From NCBI GenBank assembly GCA_011773785.1, contig WVWY01000021.1, positions 8,673 through 44,152 on the forward strand: a DNA stretch of 35,480 bases, written 5' to 3'. Each line of letters opens with the position of its first letter. The first letter of the stretch is position 1. The stretch is from Candidatus Nitrosomaritimum khambatensis. Its GTDB lineage: Archaea > Thermoproteota > Nitrososphaeria > Nitrososphaerales > Nitrosopumilaceae. The notes under the pieces are model-generated. The model saw only the letters and a list, made by a program, of their open reading frames with translations. It did no database searches and was not told where the DNA came from. Positions 7,758-18,262 of the stretch are shown here, in pieces. Made by a program: the position numbers and the translations under genes.

Positions 7758-8903
7758 CTATGCGACGCCTAACTCACCGAACGTCTTGAGAGTCAAACCA
7801 TCAGAGTTTGATAGCTTTGCAACTCTATGACCAATAACACACTCTATTCCGGCGTTTTTTGCACCTTCAAGCAATCTTTGGGTAATGATTCCATCTAGTA
7901 GGAGATACTTTATTCCGGTTTGGGTTGAAAGTTTGCTAACAAGTTCGCTTATTGGAACTTTGAAAATTTCTTTTTGTTCACCATCTAAAGCAACTGCTTC
8001 TAGAGTTTCATTAAGGTCAGGATAAACCTTGGAAGCTAATTCTGCAATTGGTTTATCATCTTCGTTTTGTAGTGTTGGTGTTATAGGACCTCCACCTTCA
8101 ATCTCATCTTTGACAGGTTTTAGAATTTCATCAATTCTTGCAGGCGTTAGTTCCTCTACTTCAACACCTGTGTCTGCTTGCAATTCATAATCAAGGTCAA
8201 CAACTGATTTGAGTTCTTTTAGAATAAATCCTCCAGCTCTGTCCCCATCAAGAAATGCTACGACTTTGTCTTTGGAGTTGCAAAGTTCTTTGATAGATTC
8301 ATCAATTTTTGCACCTTCTATTGCCACTGAGTTATCATAACCTGCTCTTAGTAAATTAATTACATCAGCTCTTCCTTCTACAAGAATTATCCAAGATGCA
8401 TCATAAACTCCTGAGCTACATGTAAGTTTGGATGGACCATACGTGGATAGTTTGCCAGAATCGCCTTCGTGGACATCTCTGAGCATTCCTTCTCCTTCGC
8501 TTACGGTTTTTGTTGCCCAACGTTGTTTGATTTCTTTTGCTCGTTTTACAATATCATCTTTCTTTGCTGCTCTAACATCATCAATTGATACCAGTTTGAA
8601 ACTACAGTCAAATGGACCAACTTTATCTATGCTTTCGATTCCTGCAGCAATTAATGCACAGGTATCAATATCAGTACTCATTGGAATTAAGGCGGTTCCG
8701 CTAGTAGTGTTTGCAGTTGATTTGGCATCTACTTCTATACGACCAACTTTGGATACTCGTTGCAGTTCATTCAGATTCATCTCTGGGCCTAACAGACCTT
8801 CTGTTTGGCCAAAGATTGCTCCGATTATGTCTGCCCTTTCAACGAGCCCATCAACTTCATAGGAAAGTTTAACGTGATATTTGACAATTCCTGATTGAGG
8901 CAT
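7758..8903 (-). CDS. dnaG: Archaeal DnaG (TOPRIM primase-like, exosome-associated)
   Basis: This 381-residue archaeal DnaG homologue starts with MPQSGIVKYHVKLSYEVDG, the conserved archaeal N-terminus. The central TOPRIM domain has E176 in ILVEGRADV and the D219/D221 pair in FLDGDRAGG. In Archaea DnaG is a core subunit of the RNA exosome and has poly(A)-binding and some primase activity; the replicative primase is PriSL. The C-terminal domain (about residues 280-381) is typical of archaeal forms. A clear Shine-Dalgarno sequence lies at 8912-8920 (AAGGAGATG on the minus strand), so this mRNA has a leader, unlike many neighbours. Confidence 0.94.
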   Translation of the reverse strand: MPQSGIVKYHVKLSYEVDGLVERADIIGAIFGQTEGLLGPEMNLNELQRVSKVGRIEVDAKSTANTTSGTALIPMSTDIDTCALIAAGIESIDKVGPFDCSFKLVSIDDVRAAKKDDIVKRAKEIKQRWATKTVSEGEGMLRDVHEGDSGKLSTYGPSKLTCSSGVYDASWIILVEGRADVINLLRAGYDNSVAIEGAKIDESIKELCNSKDKVVAFLDGDRAGGFILKELKSVVDLDYELQADTGVEVEELTPARIDEILKPVKDEIEGGGPITPTLQNEDDKPIAELASKVYPDLNETLEAVALDGEQKEIFKVPISELVSKLSTQTGIKYLLLDGIITQRLLEGAKNAGIECVIGHRVAKLSNSDGLTLKTFGELGVA

Positions 8904-8911
8904 AAATTTTT

Positions 8912-8920
8912 CATCTCCTT
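8912..8920 (-). promoter_or_regulatory. Strong Shine-Dalgarno site of dnaG
   Basis: Read on the minus strand this is AAGGAGATG, complementary to the 16S tail and 8 bases before the dnaG ATG. It is one of the few strong leadered ribosome binding sites in the window and fixes the start codon. Because it is leadered, the dnaG promoter must lie further upstream, within 8921-9059. Confidence 0.7.
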
Positions 8921-9059
8921 AATTATCATGGTGGTATTTTCGTTTCTCGATATATGAGGGTATCGCAAGAATTTATGCGAAAATTTCTCAATTTTTCAAA
9001 GATCAATAATCTTATTCAACATACATTAGGAGAATCAAAAAATGAAAAATAAAAAAGGC

Positions 9060-9410
9060 TTATTCTGTGCTAAAAGAGTGACCACATGAACATGAGTTGG
9101 TTACGTTTGGATTGTTGATTTTAAATCCAGAACCCATTAGGCTTTCAATATAGTCTACGTTAGCACCTTTTAGATGGTCAATACTGTAACTGTCTACTAG
9201 TAATTTTACGCCGTTTTCCTCAAGGACAACATCGTCTTCTTCTGGTGCTTTTTCAAAGCCCATTCCATAAGACAAGCCTGAGCAACCTCCGCCTTGAACA
9301 TATACTCTAAGGTATTCTGGTTTTTCGGCTTCTTCTTTCATAAACTCGACAATCTTCTCAGCTGCTTTAGGTGTGACAGTGATCATCTTTTGGGTTTGTT
9401 CAGATGCCAT
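9060..9410 (-). CDS. IscA/ErpA/HesB-family iron-sulfur cluster carrier
   Basis: This 116-residue A-type Fe-S carrier has three conserved cysteines in canonical positions: C43 in GGGCSGLSYGM, and C107 and C109 in NSCSCGHSF. These ligate the cluster or iron during delivery to client proteins. The central GVKLLVDSYSIDHLKG and DYIESLMGSGFKINNP segments are family hallmarks. The gene stands alone, with a TATA-like element at about 9434-9445 placed for a leaderless transcript. No other suf/isc genes are nearby. Its exact clients cannot be told from the sequence. Confidence 0.93.
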   Translation of the reverse strand: MASEQTQKMITVTPKAAEKIVEFMKEEAEKPEYLRVYVQGGGCSGLSYGMGFEKAPEEDDVVLEENGVKLLVDSYSIDHLKGANVDYIESLMGSGFKINNPNVTNSCSCGHSFSTE

Positions 9411-9523
9411 AATATTTCAAAAAGTCGGCTCAAATTATAATAAGCTTTTCACACTAGACCCACTAGTAAAATAGGAAATTATTGCCATAGTTTCAATTTT
9501 TGAGAAATTTCAGTATATCTAAT

Positions 9524-9925
9524 TTAGGAATTTTCTACATGACCAATTTCGGAGGCAACTACAATTCCTATTACTTCATCGTTATCAATTACGGGGAGTT
9601 TACGAATTTTTCGTGAAGTCATCAATTCAACGGCCGTTTTTTGGTCTGTTTGTGGAGTAATTGAGATCAAGGGAGTAGACATTATTCTTCTTAATGGAGT
9701 ATCAGCCGGATAAGAATGAGCAATTAATTTTACCGTAAGATCTTTGTTAGTAACCAACCCTACTGGGACTTGATTCTCCAAAACTACGATGGCGCCAGCT
9801 TTGGAATCTTCCATAAGTTTTGCAGCTTCATATGCCGGAACTGTAGAGTTGACAGATAAGACCGAATCATCCATTATTTGTTTAAGCCATAGTTGAATGG
9901 TACTTGCGGTATTCATAGATAACAT
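9524..9925 (-). CDS. Tandem CBS-domain protein
   Basis: The 133-residue product consists of two CBS motifs and nothing else. The first covers DSVLSVNSTVPAYEAAKLM to LVTNKDLTVKLIAHS, and the second runs from RIMSTPLISITPQTD to VIGIVVASEIGHVE. Such stand-alone CBS pairs bind adenine nucleotides or SAM and modulate partner proteins; the partner here is not evident. ATG 9925 is used; ATG 9916 three codons in is an alternative. The gene follows the ribbon-helix-helix regulator gene by 35 bases on the same strand and may share its transcript. A GAAATATTTC palindrome (9935-9944) lies in that gap. Confidence 0.9.
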   Translation of the reverse strand: MLSMNTASTIQLWLKQIMDDSVLSVNSTVPAYEAAKLMEDSKAGAIVVLENQVPVGLVTNKDLTVKLIAHSYPADTPLRRIMSTPLISITPQTDQKTAVELMTSRKIRKLPVIDNDEVIGIVVASEIGHVENS

Positions 9926-9960
9926 ATTTGTTGGAAATATTTCAATGACTAAAGTAAATC

Positions 9961-10542
9961 TCAGCTTTGATAATGATGCTCATCAAATTCTGATCCTAAT
10001 GCAATTTTCAAGATTACAGTAGAATCAGTAGTTTGGAATTTCAGGTCTTTGTCAGTAGCAAAGTAACGAAACATTTGAGTCAAAAGCTGTTCGGTAAAAA
10101 CCGACCATTTCATGCCGAGGTCATGTTGAATGATAAAGGTATGCAGTTCTCCATCTATCCTATGATCAGATTTCATACCAGAGGCCCTCATGTAATCTTC
10201 TAAAGTTTCAATGCATCGTTCTAAATCATAACCACCTTTAATGAACATGACATTATTTTTGATCATTGGGAAGACTACATTGATTATCTCATCAATGTCT
10301 CTACCATCCAAGTCTGCTCCCAAGGATTCAACAATTTCTTTGGGGACTGGAACCATTCCAATCTTTTCAGAGTACCTATCCCATTGGATGTATCTTTCGA
10401 GGATTTGCTTGACAAGAACGTTTTGTGAAATTTTTCTTTGTCGGGCTTCACTGTCAAGTTCGTTAATCATCTTTTCAGGTAATCGGTAAGTTATGCTTCT
10501 TGTAACGTCCTTTTTTTGCTGTTGTTCCCTTGCTATGCCCAT
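9961..10542 (-). CDS. Ribbon-helix-helix DNA-binding protein with conserved C-terminal domain
   Basis: The 193-residue protein begins with a ribbon-helix-helix (CopG/MetJ-type) segment at about residues 12-50: RSITYRLPEKMINELDSEAR, then SQNVLVKQILERYIQW. About 140 further residues follow that I do not recognise, including GADLDGRDIDEIINVVFPM and HDLGMKWSVFTEQLLTQMFR. The C-terminal part is rich in aromatic residues and could bind a ligand or form an oligomer. Proteins with this layout seem to recur in Thaumarchaeota, but I know no characterised member. A CAGATA direct repeat lies just upstream and may be its own operator. Confidence 0.75.
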   Translation of the reverse strand: MGIAREQQQKKDVTRSITYRLPEKMINELDSEARQRKISQNVLVKQILERYIQWDRYSEKIGMVPVPKEIVESLGADLDGRDIDEIINVVFPMIKNNVMFIKGGYDLERCIETLEDYMRASGMKSDHRIDGELHTFIIQHDLGMKWSVFTEQLLTQMFRYFATDKDLKFQTTDSTVILKIALGSEFDEHHYQS

Positions 10543-10560
10543 TGTCCCTTACATAATACT

Positions 10561-10574
10561 CAGATAGTCAGATA
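10561..10574. promoter_or_regulatory. CAGATA direct repeat upstream of the RHH gene
   Basis: CAGATA occurs at 10561-10566 and again at 10569-10574, an 8-bp period. It sits 19-32 bp upstream of the start codon of the RHH gene, where a leaderless promoter's TATA region would be. RHH dimers usually read tandem short repeats, so autoregulation is plausible. This is inference from position and repeat form only. Confidence 0.35.
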
Positions 10575-10733
10575 TTAATTCATGTTTCTAAGAAAACCAA
10601 AAACACGACCAGTTATGCCTGTTATTAAAAGAGAGGTTTGGTTTAAGCTGAAATTTCAAAAATGAGTTTTTCAAAATTACTTGAATTTTGGGATAAAAAT
10701 TAAAAGGAAAATAAGAAGGAAATTGGGATTAGC

Positions 10734-13691
<2,958 letters not shown>

Positions 13692-14375
13692 TCAGAGATG
13701 AAATGATGTTTTGAAATTATTGTAAAAATTTCTCATATTGGATTTTACAGTTGAAATATTTGCATCAATTTCGGTCCGTATCTTATCAGGATCAATGTAA
13801 GGAATTTCTCGTAGTTTTTCTTCAGTTTTATCAAGCCAAAGATTTACCATTTGCTCATTAACCTCTAGGTGAAACTGAAGTCCTACAGCACTTCCATACT
13901 GAAATGCTTGGTTTGGGTAAATTTCTGAGCGGACTAGTCTGGTCGCACCTTCTGGTAAATCAAAGGTATCACCATGCCAATGAAAAACAGTGAAGGGCTT
14001 TTGAAATCCTGAAAATAGGCTTGAATTTGATTCGGCAACAAGGTCATTGTAAAAACCAATCTCTTTTTTTGTGCCAGGGTAAACTCTACCTCCAAAGGTT
14101 TTGGCAATTAATTGAGAACCCAGACAAATTCCAAGTACTGGTATTTCTTTTTCCACACATTTCTTGATTAGCTGTTGTTCGTCTCTTAGATATGGCAAGT
14201 CATCGTTTGCACTTTCTGGAGCTCCTAATATCACAACTAAAGAGAATTCTTTTTCTGGAATAATTTCATGCTTTGCATTAACTGATTGCACATCAAACCC
14301 ATCATCATTTACAAGGTCACCAAGGTAACCAGAACCTTCTATTCGTGTATTTTGAACAAACAGGACATCTGACAT
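13692..14375 (-). CDS. Class I glutamine amidotransferase domain protein
   Basis: This 227-residue stand-alone GATase-1 domain resembles the glutaminase half of GMP synthase. The nucleophile is C84 in LGICLGSQLIA, with H169 and E171 in LQFHLEV completing the triad. HWHGDTFDLPEGA is typical of the GMP-synthase-like GATase group. No synthetase partner is fused or adjacent, so the acceptor is unknown; some members hydrolyse gamma-glutamyl compounds instead. It ends 42 bases upstream of the acyl-CoA synthetase start on the same strand, and a weak operon link is possible. It shares a short divergent promoter region with the TOPRIM gene. Confidence 0.88.
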   Translation of the reverse strand: MSDVLFVQNTRIEGSGYLGDLVNDDGFDVQSVNAKHEIIPEKEFSLVVILGAPESANDDLPYLRDEQQLIKKCVEKEIPVLGICLGSQLIAKTFGGRVYPGTKKEIGFYNDLVAESNSSLFSGFQKPFTVFHWHGDTFDLPEGATRLVRSEIYPNQAFQYGSAVGLQFHLEVNEQMVNLWLDKTEEKLREIPYIDPDKIRTEIDANISTVKSNMRNFYNNFKTSFHL

Positions 14376-14383
14376 TAAAAAAT

Positions 14384-14401
14384 TTAAGCAAAAGTGCTTA
14401 A
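14384..14401. promoter_or_regulatory. Symmetric divergent promoter element
   Basis: A perfect 7-bp inverted repeat, TTAAGCA-AAAG-TGCTTAA, lies in the 49-bp gap between the GATase (-) and TOPRIM (+) genes. Each arm contains a TTAA core. The right arm plus following bases (CTTAATATG) sits 20-28 bp before the GTG start at 14425, and the same arm read on the other strand is 19-26 bp before the ATG at 14375. One symmetric element could therefore serve as TATA box for both leaderless genes. Confidence 0.45.
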
Positions 14402-14424
14402 TATGTTAAGGCAATAATTTCTGT

Positions 14425-14802
14425 GTGCTTGTAACAGAGCAAGAAGTAAACGACATTAAGAATTTTGTATCCCGTCTGAACTCGATGACAGATAGTGTCG
14501 TTGTTGTAGAAGGAAAAAGAGATTCAACAGCTTTGAGAAAAATTGGTTTTTCAGGTAAAGTTTTAGAGTTTCATAAGTTTGGAGGGATGATAAACTTTGC
14601 AGATTCTGTTGCAAAACATGAGAACCTCATTATTCTTTTTGATGGTGACAAAAAGGGCAAGTACCTCACTGGAAAAACAATTCAGCTTTTGCAAAGGAGA
14701 ACAAGAATCGATCTAACATTTAAACAAAAACTAACTACAATTACAAAAGGAAAAATTCGATTTATTGAGCAGTTAGTTTGTTATGAATCGTATATTGGCT
14801 AA
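14425..14802 (+). CDS. Small stand-alone TOPRIM-domain protein
   Basis: The 125-residue product has the TOPRIM acidic residues: E29 in VVVEGKRDSTALRKIG, and D73/D75 in IILFDGDKKGK. It resembles the archaeal UPF0292/RNase M5-like small TOPRIM proteins. The C-terminal third is basic (RRTRIDLTFKQKLTTITKGK), suggesting nucleic-acid binding. Members may cleave or process RNA, but no function is established for this group that I can name with certainty. The start is GTG, with a TATA-like element 20-29 bp upstream. The gene ends four bases inside the convergent glutamate dehydrogenase gene. Confidence 0.8.
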   Translation: MLVTEQEVNDIKNFVSRLNSMTDSVVVVEGKRDSTALRKIGFSGKVLEFHKFGGMINFADSVAKHENLIILFDGDKKGKYLTGKTIQLLQRRTRIDLTFKQKLTTITKGKIRFIEQLVCYESYIG

Positions 14803-16079
14803 GGCCAAATTCCGCGAAGCTCAAATGCTTCAACTACACGCTTTACAGCAATAGCCATGCAGGCTCGTCTCATGTCTATTTTTTTCTTTTTCGCTAATTC
14901 TAAAGCATCATCAAATCCTGCGATAAGATGGTCTTCCATGAGTTTTGCGACATGGACAAATCCCCAATACTGGCCAATGTTGTTTTGAACCCACTCATAG
15001 TATGAGATTGTTACACCGCCGGCGTTTGCCAAGATATCTGGGATTACAATAATTTTTTTCTTGTATAAAATTGGGTCTGCTTCTGGCAATGTTGGACCGT
15101 TTGCAGCTTCACCGATAATTTTACAATTAATTTTCTTTGCAATGTTAGCATCAATTTGGTTTTCTAAAGCTGCTGGAATTAGAATATCACATTTTGTTGT
15201 TAGTAATTTTTCAGTTGTAACTTTGGTACTTCCTGGGAATCCAACTACTGTTCCTTTTTTATTCTTCCATTTTTCAAGCTCTTTCATCTTCATTCCTTTA
15301 GTACTAATGATGTCTCCTTTGGAATCAGATGCTCCAATGATAATGCAGCCCATCTTTTCCAAGTATTCACCAGCAAATGTTGCTGCATTTCCAAATCCTT
15401 GCAATACTACTTTAGCTCCTCTTAAGGGCAACCCAAGTTCTTGAGCTGCCTCCCTAACACAATATGCAGTTCCCAATCCGGTTGCAACGTTTCTTGCAAG
15501 AGAACCAAACATTGGAATTGGTTTTCCAGTAATTACACCTGGTTGGTGTGTATTTCCATTTAATTTTCCATAGGTGTCCATGATTTGTGTCATTTCCTTT
15601 CCTGTTGTGTATACATCAGGGGCTGGAATATCTTTTTGAGGACCTATAATTTCTGATATCATAAATGCAAATCGTCTTGTTAATCTTGACATTTCAATTC
15701 GGCTGAATTTTTCTTTTTTAGGATTTACGAAAATTGCTCCTTTTCCACCGCCTAGAGGAACGCCTGCAATTGAGGTTTTCCAGGTCATCCATGAGGAGAG
15801 TGCCATGACTTCTCTTTCCATATATTCGACACCGCCTTCTGGGTCAAAGTATCTGATACCACCTTTGTATGGTCCACGATCGTTGTTGTGTTGACTCCTA
15901 AATCCTGTGAAAATTCTAATTTTGCCATTATCCATTCTTACTGGGACTTTAACTCTCAAAACTTTGTTTGGCATTGCAAGATATTTTCTGAGTCCTTCAT
16001 CTTTGATTCCTAAAACATCACAAGCATCGTTGACCTGTTGTGTTGCGTTATCAAAAGGGTCTGCCTCAATCTTTGCCAA
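14799..16079 (-). CDS. gdhA: Glutamate dehydrogenase (Glu/Leu/Phe/Val dehydrogenase family)
   Basis: The 426-residue enzyme converts 2-oxoglutarate and ammonium to glutamate, or the reverse. GPYKGGIRY (about 69-77), SWMTWKTSIAGVPLGGGKG with catalytic K113, and the Rossmann segment VVLQGFGNAATFAGEYLEK near residue 230 are all present. FGSLARNVATGLG and ANAGGVTISYYEW are also family hallmarks. In an ammonia oxidiser it is a likely entry point of ammonium into amino acids. The frame opens with TTG 16079; no in-frame ATG lies upstream. CTTAAATAA on the minus strand about 28-38 bp away fits a leaderless TTG start. Cofactor preference (NAD or NADP) cannot be read confidently. Confidence 0.94.
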   Translation of the reverse strand: MAKIEADPFDNATQQVNDACDVLGIKDEGLRKYLAMPNKVLRVKVPVRMDNGKIRIFTGFRSQHNNDRGPYKGGIRYFDPEGGVEYMEREVMALSSWMTWKTSIAGVPLGGGKGAIFVNPKKEKFSRIEMSRLTRRFAFMISEIIGPQKDIPAPDVYTTGKEMTQIMDTYGKLNGNTHQPGVITGKPIPMFGSLARNVATGLGTAYCVREAAQELGLPLRGAKVVLQGFGNAATFAGEYLEKMGCIIIGASDSKGDIISTKGMKMKELEKWKNKKGTVVGFPGSTKVTTEKLLTTKCDILIPAALENQIDANIAKKINCKIIGEAANGPTLPEADPILYKKKIIVIPDILANAGGVTISYYEWVQNNIGQYWGFVHVAKLMEDHLIAGFDDALELAKKKKIDMRRACMAIAVKRVVEAFELRGIWP

Positions 16080-16181
16080 CGTAATCGTTTTTGTGTTGGC
16101 TATGGTTTATTTAAGTATGTTTCTGCGATCGAAAAATTATGCATCTATGAACATAATAGAAAAAAATTTGTTTACGAATAG

Positions 16182-16189
16182 CTTATAAG
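16182..16189 (+). promoter_or_regulatory. TATA box (CTTATAAG) of the C1q-like gene
   Basis: The palindromic TATA box CTTATAAG is centred 26-27 bp upstream of the ATG at 16212, the distance expected when transcription starts at the A of the start codon. It is one of the clearest leaderless promoters in the window. Confidence 0.6.
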
Positions 16190-16211
16190 ATACACAAAAA
16201 TTCTCTAAAAT

Positions 16212-16712
16212 ATGATTAGGGATTTTGCCCAACTTTCTTGCAACTATGATCAACGGCCAAAAAAGGCAAAAGAACCAACACCAGTTGCACTTAATGTAAA
16301 TGATGCAATTACTGGATTAGAACATTTTACTACCAAAGACCCTTCAGTAATCAGAATTAAAAGATCAGGACTTTACTTTATTATTGCAGCACCCCAAATT
16401 GGTAGAAAGAGAGGTAACACATCTCGTTATGTAGATGTATGGATGAGAAAAAATGGTGAAGACATTCCCAACTCTAACATCAGGGCAAACCTCTACCACG
16501 GAACTTCAAAGGACGTAATTGTAAACCAATCCATGATTCCTCTTTTCAGAGAAGATGAAATTCAAATTATGATGAGTGTAGAAGTGGCAGGTGAGGGATT
16601 AGGTCTAGAGTGCATTAAACCAAAAGGTGAGCCTGTAATTCCAAGCATAATTTTATCCATGAGAATGGTTGAAGAATATGATGAGCTCCTAGAAGAGCAG
16701 ATTTTCCAATAA
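16212..16712 (+). CDS. Conserved protein with predicted C1q/TNF-like jelly-roll fold
   Basis: I do not recognise a named family for this 166-residue protein, but its pattern resembles the C1q/TNF jelly roll. SGLYFIIAAPQIG precedes VDVWMRKNGEDIPNSN, which matches the G-x-Y-x-(I/V)-x-(A)-P-Q and W-(L/M)-R-x-N-G-x-x-(V/I)-P-N-S signatures of C1q-like domains. Beta strands then alternate to the C-terminus. There is no signal peptide or membrane segment, so it is likely cytosolic. It is transcribed divergently from glutamate dehydrogenase. Possible roles include a trimeric binding protein; no catalytic residues are evident. The fold is inferred from motif reading alone. Confidence 0.55.
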   Translation: MIRDFAQLSCNYDQRPKKAKEPTPVALNVNDAITGLEHFTTKDPSVIRIKRSGLYFIIAAPQIGRKRGNTSRYVDVWMRKNGEDIPNSNIRANLYHGTSKDVIVNQSMIPLFREDEIQIMMSVEVAGEGLGLECIKPKGEPVIPSIILSMRMVEEYDELLEEQIFQ

Positions 16713-16720
16713 GAAATTTT

Positions 16721-16954
16721 TTATTCTACATTTTCAGAGTCTGATTTTTTCTGAAGTAAATCGTGTTCTAATTCTTCGAGAAATTCAGTAGTTTCATCAC
16801 GTGACTTTGCTAATCTTTCTTTACCCAGTCTATCTTCCATTATTTGAGTAAGGGCATTTTCCTTGTGCTGTGAGGTATTAATGTGAGTCTCCCAATCTGA
16901 CTCTAAAACTTCAAAGTCACAAACTTCGCACTGAATCATTTTAGATTTACCCAT
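16721..16954 (-). CDS. Small C2H2 zinc-finger protein
   Basis: This 77-residue protein has one C2H2-like finger near its N-terminus. CEVCDFEV gives the two cysteines, and WETHINTSQH follows with histidines spaced as in C-x2-C-x12-H-x5-H. The rest is a highly charged helix ending in acidic residues (EELEHDLLQKKSDSENVE). Single-finger proteins of this size occur in Archaea as nucleic-acid or protein binders. It lies tail-to-tail with the C1q-like gene (8 bp between stops) and just downstream of a winged-helix regulator gene on the same strand. Function is unknown. Confidence 0.75.
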   Translation of the reverse strand: MGKSKMIQCEVCDFEVLESDWETHINTSQHKENALTQIMEDRLGKERLAKSRDETTEFLEELEHDLLQKKSDSENVE

Positions 16955-16991
16955 ATCTTAGACTTTCAGATGCTTTTAAAAAATCAATTGT

Positions 16992-17378
16992 TTAGATGTA
17001 TACCTTTTTCTGGTTCATCTTGCGGTCTAGCTTGTCAATCGCCTCATCAAGAGCTCTGATGTTGAATTCAAGGAAGTTAGAGAGGTGATATATTGCACCA
17101 TATTTTTCTCCGATCTTTGAGACCATGTTGTTTTTCTCAAGAACCTTCATGTGGTGCTGAACCGCCTTGTAATCCAAACCGAGTTCTTGTGAAAGTTGGT
17201 GGGTATTTAGAGGAGTTTCTAGCAACAGCATAATTATTCGCAATCGGGTAAATCCTCCTCGTGTGCTAGTGAACAAGTAAAACAATAGCTTACGAGTTTC
17301 TTTGTCGGTTTTTCTCTGCTCACCGTCTGATTTTGATCGAATAATCTCTTTGAATTCTAGGAGTTGCTGCGTGCTCAT
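16992..17378 (-). CDS. Winged-helix transcriptional regulator (ArsR-like)
   Basis: The 128-residue protein is a winged-helix DNA-binding protein. The domain covers about residues 40-105, with TRLRIIMLLLETPLNTHQLS and the recognition helix LDYKAVQHHMKVLEKNNMV. A C-terminal helix (EFNIRALDEAIDKLDRKM) probably dimerises. A paralogue lies at 33299-33688 with the matching block LDYKTIQHNIKVLESNGLI. It is divergent from psmA, whose promoter lies in the 121-bp space between the start codons, so psmA or itself is a possible target. No metal-binding cysteines are present, so a metal-sensing ArsR role is unlikely. Confidence 0.85.
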   Translation of the reverse strand: MSTQQLLEFKEIIRSKSDGEQRKTDKETRKLLFYLFTSTRGGFTRLRIIMLLLETPLNTHQLSQELGLDYKAVQHHMKVLEKNNMVSKIGEKYGAIYHLSNFLEFNIRALDEAIDKLDRKMNQKKVYI

Positions 17379-17463
17379 TTTACCTTGAATATTAAACCCC
17401 TTTTTTGCTTAAAACACTATTCCCAAATCTTTTCCAAATCATCCGGACAAAAGCAGGACAATT

Positions 17464-17475
17464 ACCCTTAAATTG
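17464..17475 (+). promoter_or_regulatory. TATA-like element of psmA
   Basis: CCCTTAAATTG at 17465-17475 places a TTAAAT core about 28-32 bp before ATG 17500. This supports a leaderless start there rather than the TTG at 17473, which would lie within the element. Confidence 0.45.
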
Positions 17476-17499
17476 ACAAAGCAGACAACTCGCTGTATC

Positions 17500-18225
17500 A
17501 TGATGGCATCACGTGGCTACGATATGACCCCAACAATGTATTCACCTGATGGTAGGATCTACCAAGTAGAGTACGCCATTGAAACCGTAAAGCGTGGAAC
17601 ATTAGCCCTTGGAATCAAAACAAATCAGGGAGTCATCATGGCAGTTGAAGAAAAGCCCAGAGCCCTTCAAACAAGTAATGTAACTCAAAAGATTTTCCAA
17701 GTAGATTTTCATATCGGCGTAGCAGCTGCAGGATACATTCCTGATGCCAGGGTACAAGTTGATAATGCCAGACTCTTCTCACAGGGAAACAAAATGACCT
17801 ATGATGAGGCAGTTGAAGTAGGAACAGTAGCAAAACATCTTGCAGACCAATCTCACCAGTTCACACAGTATTCTGGAGTCAGGCCAAACGGTGTTGCCTT
17901 GATTATTGCTGGAGTTGATCAAAAAGGAGAATCAATCTACGTAACTGACCCAAGTGGAACATTTGTTCAATATGCAGCAATTGCTATTGGTGCTGGTTCT
18001 GAAGATGTTAATGCATTTTTGGAGAAAAACTACAAAGAGGACATGTCCCTTGAAGATGCAGCAGCACTTGCAATTGCAGCAATAAATCTCAAAGCAGAGC
18101 AAAAAGAAGGAACTGAAAACGTAAAGATGGCAAAAGTTACTTCCGAAAAGAAGGTCTTCGAAAAAATTTCTGAATCAGATTTAAAAAATTATTCTCAAAA
18201 TGCTTCAAAGTTTACCGCAGAGTAA
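17500..18225 (+). CDS. psmA: Proteasome alpha subunit PsmA
   Basis: The 241-residue alpha subunit forms the outer rings of the archaeal 20S proteasome and gates substrate entry. The N-terminal YDMTPTMYSPDGRIYQVEYAIE is the alpha-type signature with the gate Tyr-Asp and the SPDGR-QVEYA block; GTLALGIKTNQGVIMAVEEK follows. The alpha type has no N-terminal catalytic threonine, which the beta subunit provides. ATG 17500 (or 17503) is preferred to TTG 17473 because the latter overlaps the promoter element and adds residues unusual for the gate peptide. Its C-terminal tail is charged. The methyltransferase gene follows after 37 bases. Confidence 0.95.
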   Translation: MMASRGYDMTPTMYSPDGRIYQVEYAIETVKRGTLALGIKTNQGVIMAVEEKPRALQTSNVTQKIFQVDFHIGVAAAGYIPDARVQVDNARLFSQGNKMTYDEAVEVGTVAKHLADQSHQFTQYSGVRPNGVALIIAGVDQKGESIYVTDPSGTFVQYAAIAIGAGSEDVNAFLEKNYKEDMSLEDAAALAIAAINLKAEQKEGTENVKMAKVTSEKKVFEKISESDLKNYSQNASKFTAE

Positions 18226-18262
18226 TCTGCAAAATTTTCAAATTATTTGAGGTGTTAATTTT

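Noticed and set aside
10662-10703. 13-codon plus-strand frame in the 10543-10733 gap
   Set aside because: Too short, no ribosome binding site or motif; the gap holds only promoter sequence and AT-rich spacer.
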